Shown: positions 36,516 through 49,119 of the stretch, piece after piece
How the letters are laid out: every line of letters begins with the position of its first letter
Position numbering within the stretch: the first letter of the stretch is position 1
NCBI GenBank assembly: GCA_022605425.2
Contig: CM061249.1
Span: 310,001 to 374,000, forward strand
Direction: 5' to 3'
Length of the DNA: 64,000 bases
Source: Hamiltosporidium tvaerminnensis
Lineage: Eukaryota; Microsporidia; Dubosqiidae
Made by a program: the position numbers and the translations under genes
The notes under the pieces: generated by a model
Databases searched by the model: none
What the model was told of the DNA's origin: nothing
What the model saw: the letters and a program-made list of their open reading frames with translations, nothing else

Positions 36516-36985
36516 TATTAAAAATTATAAAGCGAAAAAAATGTATAAATCTTTTTCTTTTTTTATTGATGTTTTAAGGTAGTTTCATAAAAAATCTATT
36601 AGATTTATTTTTTGGTTTTATTTCTAAAAAAAGTAAATAAATAAGCCATAATTTGCTTTTAAATTCGATATCATTAGAATAATTCCTTTGAAAGGTAAAA
36701 TTTATAAGTATCTATCGAACTTTATTGGGATATAATTTTTATAGTTTATCATAAGTTAAGTGCTGATTTTATAATGTTTTTTTAATATTTTAATTTTTTA
36801 AAATTTTCCAATATTGAGTTATTCTATCATATTTCTCTATCTTGCTAAGCAATAATACATTTTTTTTCTTCGCCTTAAATTAATCAGAAATATAATTGCA
36901 ATTAATAAATATTTATTTACTATATTTTGGTGAAAAGAAGATAAACGCATAAAAAACTATCTTTTTGGCAATGAGTATGCGAGAT

Positions 36986-37181
36986 TGATTTATGAAGCTC
37001 ATTGTTTGGAGTTTGGTGGGATAAAAAAAACATTGCAAATATAGTGGTTCCATGAAAGTTTGTATGAGGAGGAGTAAGTCTATGAAATGACGAAACTTCT
37101 TTCGTAAATTTATTTTGTAGCTTATGTACTGGGTTGAAGAATTCTGCTAATTGGTAGGTAATTTATATGTAAAAGCATGAA
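36986..37181. repeat. Segment sharing phrases with the MITE-like repeat at 4.5 kb
   Basis: tttgtatgagga (near 37069) and atttatatgtaaaagcat (near 37160) recall 4649 and 4527-4546. The relationship is fragmentary and the order differs, so only a loose repeat family can be claimed. Confidence 0.3.
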
Positions 37182-38228
37182 AATCTAGCCTTGCTTACTC
37201 GGGTTATAAGACTTAGCGCCTGGGAAATATAAAAATTAAAAACATTAAAAGCCGGGAGAGCCAAGTGGCAGGTTATACCTGTTAATATGACATTAACTGT
37301 ACTAGTTGGACCCCATGTAAGTCGCCGAGATATATCTTAACCGGAAGGTTATTAGGCTCGGAAAGTGTAGAGTAAGTGGGAAGGCTACATATTCCGGGGA
37401 TGCTCTTATAGTTTTCGACCACAACCACACACCATATAGATATTGTCGAACCCTAGGCAACGTCCTCTCCATTTTTTAGGTTCTAAACACCTTTAAGATA
37501 AAAGTCTTTTAGACGTAGGTATTTTAGGGGGTATCGATAAAGTTTTGGGATTGCAGTTATTTATATTAAACTTAGAAGTGAGTTAATGCGATAAAAACAA
37601 ATGTAACAATAACCAATGTTTTAATAAAATGTTATATTTTTAAGTAAAGTATTATTTTGTTACCATTATACAAAAAAATATCATAATTCATTTTCTAATA
37701 ATGCAATAAATGCAAATTTTCCAATATATCATCCTTGGAATAATATTAATAGAGCCTTTAAATATAGAATTTACCTAAAGATATCGCATTTATTACAATA
37801 GTGGCAAGTTTAATATTTTTTTATGCTATTGGGGCATTTTAGGTTCCACATGAGATTGCATTCAAAATTATATGAGTATTCCTGAGATACCTATATTCAA
37901 AAGCTGGTCACTAAGAAATGTCTAGAACCCATGCAGTAGGCGATTCAATTGCGCTTGGTTCTTCAAATTCCGGTGCTTGGTGGGTATTGCAGAGCGAAAC
38001 TTGCCTTAAGTTTATCCAGGACTAACAGTATTTTAAAATAATCACACGTTCCAAACCAAATAGATTCACAACTAATGTATATCTGCGCGACTTACTCAGA
38101 TCTATTAAGATTTTAATTTCATTACAAAAAGTGCATTCTGCTACTTTTTATCTCTGGATTTTTAAATGGTATGTTTTTTTCATATTTATAACGTCAAGTT
38201 TCCTAAACATAGTGAGCAAGGCTAGGTT
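37182..38228. mobile_element. TIR-bounded, GC-richer island; possible DNA transposon relic
   Basis: ctagccttgcttact (37185-37199) and agtgagcaaggctag (38211-38225) are inverted copies with one mismatch. Similarity continues inward for another 20 bases or so, giving terminal repeats of about 35 bp around a 1.05-kb body. Inside, 37230-37470 and 37820-38110 are clearly less A+T-rich than their surroundings. No transposase motif could be read in any frame. Confidence 0.4.
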
Positions 38229-39013
38229 TTTTACTTTTGCAGCGAGATTACCAAAAACTCTAGTCGATTTTGACAATTTTGTTACATAAAAACCTTCAAA
38301 CTAAATTTGTAAAAAAAGTTTTACGATTTAATTTACGTCTCCCCGTTGTGAAAAATATCATGATTCTATCATAATATATCGCGATTTTCATCCCAATAAA
38401 ATACAAACAATAAGGGGGGGCAAGCCAGCTTAACATACACATTGCCAAGTAGATGTTTGTTATTTGATTCTTCTTCATTCTCCTTCAAAAAAAATATGTT
38501 TACTATTTCAAACCATAACACTTGTGTATTCAGAATATATATTGTTACATTTTATCAAATTTTTTTTGACACTTTTTTAAAGTATTATTTTTCTTTTATA
38601 TAATCCCTCAATTTCACTAATATTGGAAACGGCGGGGAACGAGAACTTCGAAATGTTTAATTTTTTTGAACAGTGTAAGGCAAAAATGATAGTTTCTTTG
38701 ATAAATAATATGACCCTTAAGATTTGCTCATTAACTTTAAAACCAAATGGGTGAGCAAAGTAGAAAATGCAATATTTTGGGACGTTTATTGATCTAAAAA
38801 AATATTGAACTAAATGTTACCAAAAGTCCTTTGAAAATTGGAATAGAGCATACCAAAAGCATTAATAAATAATTTTTATTTTTTTCAAATATGATTTAAT
38901 TAAAATCAAGTTTATTATATTTTATTTTTAAGTTTTTTTACTGATACATAAACAATTGTATGTCAGGTGAAATAATTTAATATATTTGCTCGATGAAAAC
39001 AATTCATATACTT
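38229..39013. other. Spacer, nothing recognised
   Basis: A+T-rich. A 60-codon minus-strand ORF at 38296-38478 has no support. Confidence 0.4.
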
Positions 39014-39386
39014 AATAGTAGTTTTATAGGCCTAAAGAAGAAAATGGCGGGTGGAGTAAACGACACAAGAGGGAACAATACATCGAATTAAGGGATATGC
39101 CAGTAGTAGACTTAGTCTGCCTGAACAGACTCCGCTGGGTAGGACACCTGCTAAGAATAGGGAAACATCACATATTTTCTCCAAGTTTTGAACCATATAC
39201 CAGTCGGAAAGAGGAAGGTAGGAAGACCTAAAACTCGCTGGATTGATCAAATCGAAAAAACTGCCCGACTTCTGGGAGAAGAAGATTAGTGGAATTTTGC
39301 GCTGGAAAGAGACCGGTAGGTGACATTACTGAGGGAGGCTAAGGCTCGTGCGGGGCTGACGCGCTGAAGATAAATAAAATAGTAGT
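39014..39386 (+). mobile_element. 5-prime-truncated LINE tail with 9-bp target-site duplication
   Basis: The insert 39023-39377 is flanked by aatagtagt (39014-39022 and 39378-39386). Translation on the plus strand gives VDLVCLNRLRWVGHLLRIG, a shift, then GRPKTRWIDQIEKTARLLG, the C-terminal tail of the LINE at 5.5-8.6 kb, whose 3-prime end gataaataa it shares. 5-prime truncation with a target-site duplication is the usual product of target-primed reverse transcription. It is better preserved than the larger copy, so it is probably younger. Confidence 0.8.
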
Positions 39387-39954
39387 GTAACAAAACAAAA
39401 ATGCAATGAATAATTCAATAATTCTATTCCTGTTTAAATTAGAATAGTTCGGTAAAGAAATAAAGAAGTTAATATATTTATTTAATAAAGTATTACATCA
39501 TGCTGCTCCTAAAAAATGTTTTTGACAGACTAAGAAAACACTTCACACGATTAAGTACTAAAGAAAAAATGTATGCGATAAAAATATATCATAAACATAA
39601 AATAGCAAAAGAAAGGATATAGTAATTTGAAGCTCTACAAAACCAAAAGCATATGTGAGCAGAAGAGTGAAATTATTCATATTATAAAAGCTCCTGAGGT
39701 TTTACTATAAATTAATTCAAGAAAACAAAGCTGCAGATATAAAAGACTAAAAAATATACAAAGAAACAGATAAATTGAGGTTATAATAAGCAAAACGAAA
39801 AAATTTAGCAATATTAACTCTGAAAATTATGTTTTGGATGCTAATCGCCTTTATTTTTATATTATTTATTTAACGTAAATTTAAGTCTGCTTCTACAAGC
39901 TAAACAATCCAATTGTAATAATGTAAAAAACGCCAAAAAAAGAACTGTGATTTA
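39387..39954. other. Spacer, nothing recognised
   Basis: No ORF or motif. The duplicated upstream region of the LRR-like pseudogene begins around 39955. Confidence 0.4.
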
Positions 39955-40368
39955 AAGAATTATCATTTTGATTTTAAGAACAATCTAGTTTTTAATTTTT
40001 TTAAAGGAGAGAAATTCTAGAAAAAAAAAAGAATCTAATTTTTTAGTATTAGCAATATATAGCCTAATATGAGTGTAAATAACTGTCATTTCTTTTTTCC
40101 TTAAATTTAAAAGAATAATCGAACGTTAAAAAAAATCTTTGTATTTTGTTTAAAGTTTGTAAAACCATAATAGAAATCCACGAATCTTGGTATTAAAAGT
40201 TTTTTAAGTCTTTATTCTTTGAATGTTTCAAATTCAATAAAATTAATAAAATTTAGATTGATTAGAAACATTTTTAAATCTTTATAAAAGAAAAATGAAA
40301 GTTTTTAAACACAACGAAAGTACTAAATTGATTTTAGAACATATAAATACGATTTTTTTATCAAATCC

Positions 40369-42707
40369 ATGAAATTTAATCAAATCTTTCGATATATAAA
40401 GTTATTTAATAAATCATTTCTTTTCATGCATATTAATCTTTCAAAGGAAATGAATGTAGTATTTAATATATTACATGATACTTAAGAAACTGCTTCGGAA
40501 TTAATGTATAAAGAATTCTCAACGAAATGTTTGTGTCAAATTAAAAGAGATATGCTGAATGAAAGAGACGAATCTATTTATATAGAAAAAATGGCTATTA
40601 GAAATGTTAATTGGCAATATGATAAGTATACTATAAAAAATTTTGAACGAATTGGTTTTGAGTTTGGTGTATTTGAAAGATTTAAAGATATTAGTGAAAA
40701 TACTGAAATCTTTTTATGTGAACATATCATGAAAGTTGATTTTCTAGTTTTTTATGAATATTTACTTTCATATAATTTCCCGGTATATAGAATGACTCTT
40801 GAGAAGTTTTACACATTAATGTATTTTTTAGAATATTTATGAGTTAAACACGATAATAAATTGAGGAATGTGATAAAAATAATTTGGTATTCATTAGTAA
40901 AATCCGAGGAAATAAACAATTTCGATATTGAAAAGGTTTCGTTCCATTTCTCAAAACAAGACTATTTTTCACATAAAATGTTCAAAAAAATATCACAGGA
41001 ATATTTTAAAGTTATAAAATTTGAAATGAATACGTTCAATTCATTTTTTAGTAAAAAAGAAATAAAATGATATTTCTAATAAAGGTAAAGGTTTATATAC
41101 GAGAGAAGGAAAACATGTTTTAACAATAATTAATTACGAATTTGATTTATTTTTTTCGAAAAAAGTGGCTGTGCATCCAAAAAGCAAAAGTTTATTTTTA
41201 ATTTTTCTAAATACATTGGATATAAGGTATTTACATTTCTGCGATCTATACATAAATGATTCAAAGGCGTTTTGTATTATTTTAGAAAGTCTAAAAAAAG
41301 AATAGATGAGATTGTATTCTTTAGGGCCTTCATATATGATGAAACTATTATATCTCTAAATGCTAACTTAAATTTTGTGGATCTAGAAAAAATTGTTTTT
41401 ATATATTGTGATATAGATAAGAAGTATGGTTTTTTTTGATCTTTTGAGCAAAATAAATGAATTGGTGTTTTATGAAGACAATATTTTAAGCAAAAAATAT
41501 TTACCTCATGAAATTAAGGATAAAGAAAATCACAATATAGTTGAGAATATAATAGAGAATCTAAAACGTACCCACCAAAAATTAACACCAGGAGAATCAG
41601 TCCGTCAAAATAAAAAGATAACCGAAGAAAATAAAAATTTCTATTTAAGATTACTTAACGAAAAAAAATTTAAGAATAAAGTTAAAATCTTTGAATCATT
41701 TGATAATGCAGCTCCTTTTTGGCGAACTCCAGAGTTTATATGAATATAATGGGTATTTTAATAATATTTCAATTACCTTAAGCAAATTAAATTCGGAACA
41801 GTTTTTTAAAAGCAAAGATACTATCATTGATAAAAATATTAAAAGAATTGAAATTACAGCTTCAAAAATAACATCTAAATTTCGGACTGAACTTTTAAAT
41901 GTGAATGGACTTGAAAGTCTAGAAATAAATTATTCAGATATATTATTCGAAAGTGACATTTGTGTCAAGAACAAATCTATCAAATATTTTAGATTCTGGA
42001 AAAATAAAGGTGAAATATTTGGTTATTTTTTTGAATTATTAAATATGATGGTGGATCTTAAAGAAGTATTTTTCATGTCAGAAGAAACTTTAAAGTTAAG
42101 CCGGTCTGTAAGTCAAATTTTTTATATTACCGAATTGGAGCTTTTAAATGTTAATAGAATGATTGATTTCTTAAAAATTTTAACCATTAATAAAAATTTT
42201 GACTTAACAGCAGCATATAATGATATTTTGGATTTAGAATGTCCCTCGGATTCAGTAAAGTTTTTATTTAAAAATTATGATCTAAGCAGTATAAATGAAC
42301 TGAGTCTTTATGATTTTTCTATTGATAAATCAAATTTAAAAGCATTTAGTAATTTACTAAATTTAAAAGAATTAAACTTTTTTAGAATTAATTTTGAAAA
42401 TATTTCCCTTTCAGAATTGTTTTGTGCTTCACAGGAATATAAAATAAAAATAATGAGGTTAAAGGAAATAAATATATCTGAAAAGGATCTAATATTTATT
42501 GCGAATTTAAAGAACCTTAAAAAACTCGAATTTGAAAGATGTTATATCCAGCAGAAGACTTATCTCCACTGTATAAAAATGTTGTTCATAAATGAATTTT
42601 ATATCGAACTTACCTATTTTAAACGATTTGGTCAGTTATCAGAAGAAACAATTCAATTTATAAAAGAAGCATTTGGAGTTAAAAATAGTGAAATAAATGT
42701 GATCTAA
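40369..42707 (+). pseudogene. LRR-like family protein, copy 3 (dead paralogue of the 1733 gene)
   Basis: It has an ATG at 40369 with MKFN as in the gene at 1733, and similarity runs the full length (CLCQIKRD, SHKMFKKISQEYFK, NTLDIRYLH, IKYFRFW, QIFYITELELL, SELFCAS). In-frame stops occur near 40483 and 40840. Frame changes occur at about 41060, 41290, 41430 and 41690. The last third (41691-42707) is open for 338 codons and closely follows the intact gene. Point lesions, an old upstream duplication and loss of frame in several places indicate a pseudogene rather than one sequencing error. Confidence 0.8.
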
Positions 42708-44748
42708 GGCTTTGGGATATAAAAAAAATAAATTTTTTCTTTGTTTAAATTATGAATATTTAGGTTTATAAAGTTTAATGTCATATTTTAATAAAATTCG
42801 GTGTAACAAATTTTCAATCTTTTAAATTATTTCTTCCGCCTTATAAACTACATCATTGTCTTCATCTTTAAAATAAAGAAATTAGAAATATAAGAAAAAA
42901 ATAACAAAAAAACAAACCATAAATGGTTTAAGAAAGGAAGTGAAGACAACTTTAGATGGATAAAAGATATACTTAAAATTTAGGCTTTATATGTGAATAT
43001 CTTTTTTTGTACTTGTGAAATGGTTGATCGCGTAAAATGTATTCTACAGTTAATGAGAGTTTGACAATAAATGCTCTAAAATATATTTATTTATAACTTT
43101 TTTGATTTCTAAATATTAAACAACTAACATTTAAATAGAATATAAATACTTTTTCAATCTGGGAATCTTGTTACATTCTTCGAACATATCTCATCCTTTT
43201 CATATCAAAACAGAGCTCACTGTTTTTTATTTTTAATTAAAAGCAAAATTTAGAATCAAAAAAAACTACCGTTTATCTAATTTTCTACTTTAGATATTCA
43301 AGTTAACCATACGTTGTGTAGAACTGAAATTTTTTAGGATATATTTTAAGGATTATACTTATCAGATAATATTTTTTTTCAAATTACTTTTGAAAGATAA
43401 AGCATGTATGTTCTCTTTGATTTAAAAAAATATGATATATTGTAAAATAATAGTGAGACCAGATTTCATTCATCGATGTGAAGTAATTTTTTGGGATCAA
43501 AGGGTTAGAAGTCGTATAGCATTATATTTTTACAATAAAACATAGCATAGATAATTTTCACTATCTCGCTGCCCTTAATTTAAAACTATTTTTAAAAAAT
43601 ATTCTGTGATATAATCACTTTTGTTTTTATGTGTAACTATCATCGAGTTACAATATGCTTCAAAAATTTCCGGAAGTAAAAGTGATTCGATCATTTTTTT
43701 TAGAAACTATTTAACACAGGGGAAGGATCTTATCAATAAGCATATTGGTAAAACATATTTTTTTATGATTTTGAAAAATTTGATTTTGTAATAGTTTAAC
43801 AAGAAATCAATGAAACTCTCAGAATGTTCAAAGGATTCGGTAGACTTATACATATTAATCAAAAGTCATTATATTCTATATTATTCGAATATTATGCTTT
43901 ACATTATTTAAAAGTACGGGCAAAATTAAAAAAAAAAAACTATAAAGATTTATTGTCTGTTAATGTATATAATTGTTGTTGTGTTTAAATTTTAACCTAA
44001 AACCATTGCATATATTTCACATTCATAGCTATTCTACGATTATAAGTATAGTATATTTGATAATAGTTCAGCTTTCAAATTTATTTTTAGAGCTAGCAAA
44101 TAATTTATTTAAATTATTTCTGTGGTTTTTGATGTATTTAGGCTTCCTGTATAAGTGTTTAAAATGTTTTACACAAATCTAAAAGTATTATATCATTTAT
44201 TTGTTTCAAATTTTTTATTATTTTCTAAAATGACTTATTAGGTTAAATTCCATTTTTTTATAGAGAAAAAATCTACTCCAGTGTGCTATTATGTTTTAAA
44301 TATTATCGTAATTGCTTACAAAAAGCAAAGATGGTTAGTCAATAAAAAAAACGAAAATTTATTGGCTATAGTTACTTTCATATATTCTTCTCCAAAAAAT
44401 ATTTTCTATAGAAATTCACGCATTTAAATATATATTATAAGTTGTTTAATTTATATTTTAACTTGCAAAAATCCGATAACTTCAAAAAACATTGATAAAG
44501 CTTTGGTCAAAAACAATCGTATATCTTCTAATTTCAATTATAATATATATTAGCTTACCTCTATTCATGATACATAATATATCGGTTTATTAAAATGAAA
44601 TTAAATTTTCTTTTCGTGTCTCAGGTTTTAGTTATTTAAAAATACTTTCATGCTATGTTTTCTTTTTCGAAACTATAAATATTAACATTCATCTATGTTC
44701 TATTAAACCTTAATTATAATTATAAAGATTTTCGATCAAATTTAATTC
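42708..44748. other. A+T-rich stretch without a supported gene
   Basis: Apart from a 69-codon hydrophobic ORF at 43973, which looks like chance in this composition, I see nothing. Confidence 0.4.
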
Positions 44749-46126
44749 CTTGCAATCCATACATAATATTTTGATCAATATAATAATTCTAGCTATCAAT
44801 ATCAAAATTTTTCAATCAATATCATAATTATTGCAATCAAATAATAAATATTTTTTTAAAAAAAAAGTATAATAGTACAGGGAATTTATTATTCAAAAAT
44901 CACTTACTCTACTTCAGTCTGCTGCGAATACCTTAACATTTTTCTATAAAAAGAAATACGATTTTCTCTAGGGATCTTATTAAATTTTTCACATATTAAT
45001 ATTTTCAACTGAGGCTCAGTACAAGCCCTAACTCGAATCACTTTATGTTTCGAGTGTACGAATACATTCTCAATTGGATTAAGAAATATAGCATAACTAG
45101 AAAGGTATTTTATTCAATAAGATGCGATTTCCTCATCATCATCAAATACACGCTAGTGATCAATTCTCGCAAAGTTCATACGAAAATAAGACTAAAATTC
45201 ATTACTGTTGACCACTTTCATTGATATCCTTAAGGAACAATTAGAATTCTCTTTATTTAAAGCCCTCTCATGAATATCATAGTATATACTACCCTATTTG
45301 TTCATTGCTGCGACTAACAAGATATTTATATCTCGAGTGCAGCACAGATAGGTATGCAGATTGGTCTTTCATATTAAGACCTCTAGTGGAGCGTGTTACT
45401 GCCGCAAACCTGTCTTCATTTGAAAAGACAAATTTTTTGTCCTCGTTGTCAACCTCGAACTCACGAAGAATAGTTGCGTAATTGGTCTTGAGCTCAATTG
45501 TCAGAGATGAATTCTTACGGGCATGCAATAATGTTAAACGCATTAGCGGTTAATGGAACTCCCTCGGTGCGTGATCAATTTTACTAGTTGAAACATCAGT
45601 CTTAAATGTACTATTGACTCATTTGCTAACTCATGCAGGTTTTTTGCAAATTCCAAATCCACATAGGCTAGTAAGCTCGCTTTTATTGCCAATTTTAACT
45701 ATGTCTGCCTATCCCTACCTCTTTTTTCGACAAATACTATGTCAGTTTTTTAATATCGTTTAACCATACTGTTAACAGCCTGGTAGTTTATTTGATACAT
45801 TGAGGCAAATGCAGACATAGAATGACCTTGCAATGTCTTGAAATTATGCATTCCCAAATATCATTGAAATCTATTCGTTTCCTCGGGTTGTAATGGTGGT
45901 TAGTGAAAGTTTTTCATCAAGTGACCTCTATGTTTCAACAAGAAAGTCTACACCATTGTCATTTTCGACTTCTATACATCTTAGTGTTGCAATGATATGA
46001 AAACGAAATTCGTTCTCGTCGGTATTTTGAGCTGAAAAAGGTTTGAAATGCAAGCAAATTTTTGATGGAATACACAGTTTTTTAAATTTTTATTTGTAAA
46101 AAATATTTTTTATATTGATTGCAAGG
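44749..46126 (-). mobile_element. Tc1/mariner-type DNA transposon (decayed) with inverted ends
   Basis: ccttgcaatc (44749-44758) is mirrored by gattgcaagg (46117-46126). Similarity continues inward (an ATA-rich run followed by aatatttt), giving ends of about 30 bp around 1.38 kb, a normal Tc1/mariner size. The left end has subterminal repeats between 44759 and 44860, where tcaatat occurs several times and the end motif tgcaatc recurs. A TA lies a few bases outside each end. The enclosed transposase is on the minus strand. Confidence 0.6.
44904..45945 (-). pseudogene. Tc1/mariner transposase relic
   Basis: On the minus strand I read GHSMSAFASMYQINYQAVN (helix-turn-helix), a VFVEKRGRDRQT linker, LAYVDLEFAKNLHELANES, a VSTSK helix, then RTNYAT-like text leading to KFVFSNEDRFAAVTRSTRG (the first catalytic Asp region, normally IDE). 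A YYDIHERALNKEN block follows in another frame, and finally AIFLNPIENVF with RACTEPQLKILI (third catalytic region). The enzyme would catalyse cut-and-paste transposition; stops and shifts make it inactive. Confidence 0.7.
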
Positions 46127-47015
46127 ATATAAATGGGTAGAAAGAAAAATGTTGGCAGAGAAAAACAAAAATATCAATAAATTAAAGGCTGCAAACGACG
46201 CTGATGAGGTGAATAAAAGTGAGAGTAACATACAAAAATGTGAGCTACACCCACCGGCGAATTCGCAACCTTCCTTCTCCTACACAACAACCACACATCC
46301 ACCACCAAACAAAACATGCAGTAGCATTCAAAATAGTGGGCTTGACACCTTAAAGTCGCCTAATACACCACTTCCCAATTCGGTTGAAGTCTCTGTGTGC
46401 GAGCCATCGTACGACATGACAAACCACTGTGCTCTAGCTATTCTCGAAGGATAACAGGCTAATGGCATTGCGGACGATATTCGATTCCGTAACAGCCGAC
46501 CCGAAGGAATGGCCTCAAGTTGTTTTTTTTGCAGTACAGACAAGGTTTGAAAGAATGCCAAGAAATGGTGGATAGAGCTTCACAGGTACTATAATGAGAA
46601 ATTCGGCTGCACTGAAACTCTCGAAGTGTTAAAAAAATTGGCACAAAGTGAGATGTTAAAGGAAGTAAAATCAGAAGAGAATGGAGAGCGACGTAGCATC
46701 GCCACTTGTCTCGCTGATATATGCACCTTGACCGACACCACGACGTACATAAACCTGAGAGATAAATTCTTGAGTAAAATCAAAGAAATCTCTGAGGACG
46801 AAATTGGAAAAGTGGTGGTCCGAACTAGAAAGCTTCCAAGTGAATTGGTTGACAGTAAATTCTTGGATCTCATTAATATAGTAGTCGGCGAATATGCCAA
46901 AGCTCATATACCTGGGTCAATTCGAAAGCTGCGTATATCATGCAAGCTGTGCAGGTATGCTATGACGAGGCAACACGTAAAGAGAAGCCTAGATCCGCTT
47001 AAATGTAAAACATAA
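46119..47015 (+). pseudogene. R2-like element N-terminal region, broken by two stops
   Basis: One reading frame continues from 46119 to 47015, interrupted only by TAA at about 46452 and TGA near 46551. The region has a Pro/Ser/Thr-rich segment, a Cys-Phe-Phe-Cys pair that could belong to a zinc finger, then WWIELHRYYNEKFGC and a charged helical part. In R2-like elements this region carries DNA-binding fingers that find the target. The opening codons overlap the neighbouring Tc1 end, so the true start is probably further in (first ATG at 46134). Confidence 0.5.
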
Positions 47016-47311
47016 AAAGTAAAATTTCTAAGTTAGTACTTTCCAAAGATCTCCTCGAGAAAGCTCGTAAGCAGGAAAAGCTCTCCACTTCGGAAACGAA
47101 GAGCCTTAAGAAAATCATGCGAGAGTTTAATTTAATCTTGAGCAGCGTAACTGATCTTTCTGAGGCTTTAGTTAAGAAGAATGAGTCTTTGAATGTTTAC
47201 GAGAAAAAAATTACGATGCATAAAAGTAGGAAGCAATTCCGAAAAGAGAATCGTATGTTTGAGCTTTTCTGAGGTCGATTTTATCGTGGGTTATCTGAGC
47301 GTGTAGAAATT

Positions 47312-49113
47312 GTGCATGTGGTTAGTCGTGATGAAATTGTGAGTTTTTGGTCTACAATGTGGAACAAAAATGATGACACACTCACGTATGATGATTATTG
47401 GTTTCCATTTGTATCAGATAATCATCCGAACACGTTTCTTTTACTTGATGAATTTGTAAATATTATTAATTGGCTCCCTAATTGGAAAGCTGCTGGAATT
47501 GATGGTATTTACAATTTTTTCATTAAGAAACTTACAACTCTACACAAATATCTTTATGATATTGTAAATTTTAAATGTTTAGAAGGAAGAACTCAAGCTG
47601 ATTGGTTTTACAGCGGGCTTACGTATTTGATACCGAAAGGAATTCCACGAAGAGGCTCTGACTACAGGCCAATCACTTGTATGTCCAACCTCTATAAGTT
47701 AACGACTAAGTGTGTAACGAAAGTCGTTCAACTTGAAGTGGAAAGGCGAGGGTTGCTTGCAATGAACTAATTATGGGCGGTAAGAGGCGTGCAGGGAGCG
47801 AAAGAGCAAGCTCTACAGAATATTGCCTTAATAAAGAGTACGGAAACAATCTTAATGGAACATGGATTGACATTAAAAAAGCTTATGATTTAAATGACCA
47901 TGCTTATTTAACATAATGCATTGAAAACCTTTATTTACCTGATTAGATCCTGACATTTAATAATCTAATTATATCAAAATGGAAAATTTATATATCAGTA
48001 GGGCCTGAAAAAATCATGAGCAAGAATATTGAGAGAGTGATTCTGCAAGGAGATAGTTTGTCACCATTGTTATTTGTGTTGTGTATGGATCCATTAAGCC
48101 AAAAACTTAATGAAAAATACACAAAAGTGACAGTACAAACAGATGCAGAATCTCATTCTACTAATCATTGCTTGTTTATTGATGATCTAAAGCTCCTTGC
48201 CAAAGACAGCTCCACATTGAGAGCTATGACAGGCGAGGCAAAGGAATTTTTAGAGGTGATTGGCTTAGAGATTAACAAAGAGAAGTCAGCCACAAATGAT
48301 ACGTGTTGTGAAGATACTGCTACTCTTCTAGAAGGTGTTAGTGTTTACAAATATTTAGGAATAATAGAAGATAGCAGAGGAATCTTAACACTTAGCTCAT
48401 TTGAAGAAGTACAGAGCAAACTTATATCAAGAGTTGAAAGACCACGTCACACTAGATTAAATGCAAAAATTTTTTTTTCTGCAATCAATCAACATGCGAT
48501 ATCGTTAATCAACTACCACATAGGAGTACTTCGACTTGAACCGGCTGACTTCTCTGAGTTAGATGATGCAGTGCGTGCGGTGTTGGTGAAGAATAAGATA
48601 CATCTCCGCCCAGGATGTAAAGAGCGTTTATACCTTCCTAGAATAGAACTTGGAAGAGGCCTACATAGTGTTGAGTTGCGAAGCGAACATATGCTTCTGC
48701 AACTCTCGGATTGTCTGGAAAAAAGTAAAGAAATATCAATTAGACGAACAGCAATCCTCAAGGTAGAGAATAATAATAAAACCCATCTTGCACTAATAAA
48801 AGGCTTCTTAAAAGTAAAGTACAGATTGGTAGAAGAAGTCACTAAGAAAAGTTTAGAAGAAGCTCAACTTGCAAAACTATATAACGAAATAGAAAAACGA
48901 AAACTTTATTCAAATTTATATAATGCAAGAAAAAATGAGCTTGTGAGTGTTAGTGACTCTTCAAGATGGCTAAAGAGAGGAAATATTAGGCCACGAAATG
49001 AATCTGTGTTCTGCAATATCCGGGATAGAAATGTATTCTCGGGAGCAAATAGTGTGTGTCAACATTGCGGGAAGTCTGGTACGACTGTAGATCATCTAGC
49101 AGCTCGATGTTAA
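47312..49113 (+). pseudogene. R2-like reverse transcriptase and CCHC knuckle, frameshifted
   Basis: The first half (47312-47770) has GIDGIYNFFIKKL and YRPITCMSNLYKL. A broken stretch holds CQGAKEQ-like text and the motif A aspartate. The second half is open for 365 codons (48016-49113) with QGDSLSPLLF, the FIDD catalytic box, an NKEKSATN motif and a C-terminal CCHC. Having Ile for the usual Ala in F-A-D-D leaves both aspartates in place. At least two frameshifts and several stops separate the halves, so the polymerase cannot be made as one chain. Confidence 0.7.
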
Positions 49114-49119
49114 AAAATA

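Larger units (their letters stand above)
31995..36985 (+). repeat. Old segmental duplication, block B
   Basis: Collinear partner of 8.64-13.43 kb; see block A for shared landmarks. Block B differs by the 242-bp RIME-like insertion at 34879-35120 and by independent lesions in the three-helix gene copy. The left limit near 32.0 kb is approximate. Divergence is high enough that the match was only visible through short anchors in constant order. Confidence 0.6.

Noticed and set aside
43973-44182. 69-codon hydrophobic ORF
   Set aside because: T-rich DNA gives Leu/Phe/Ile-rich chance ORFs; no family support.
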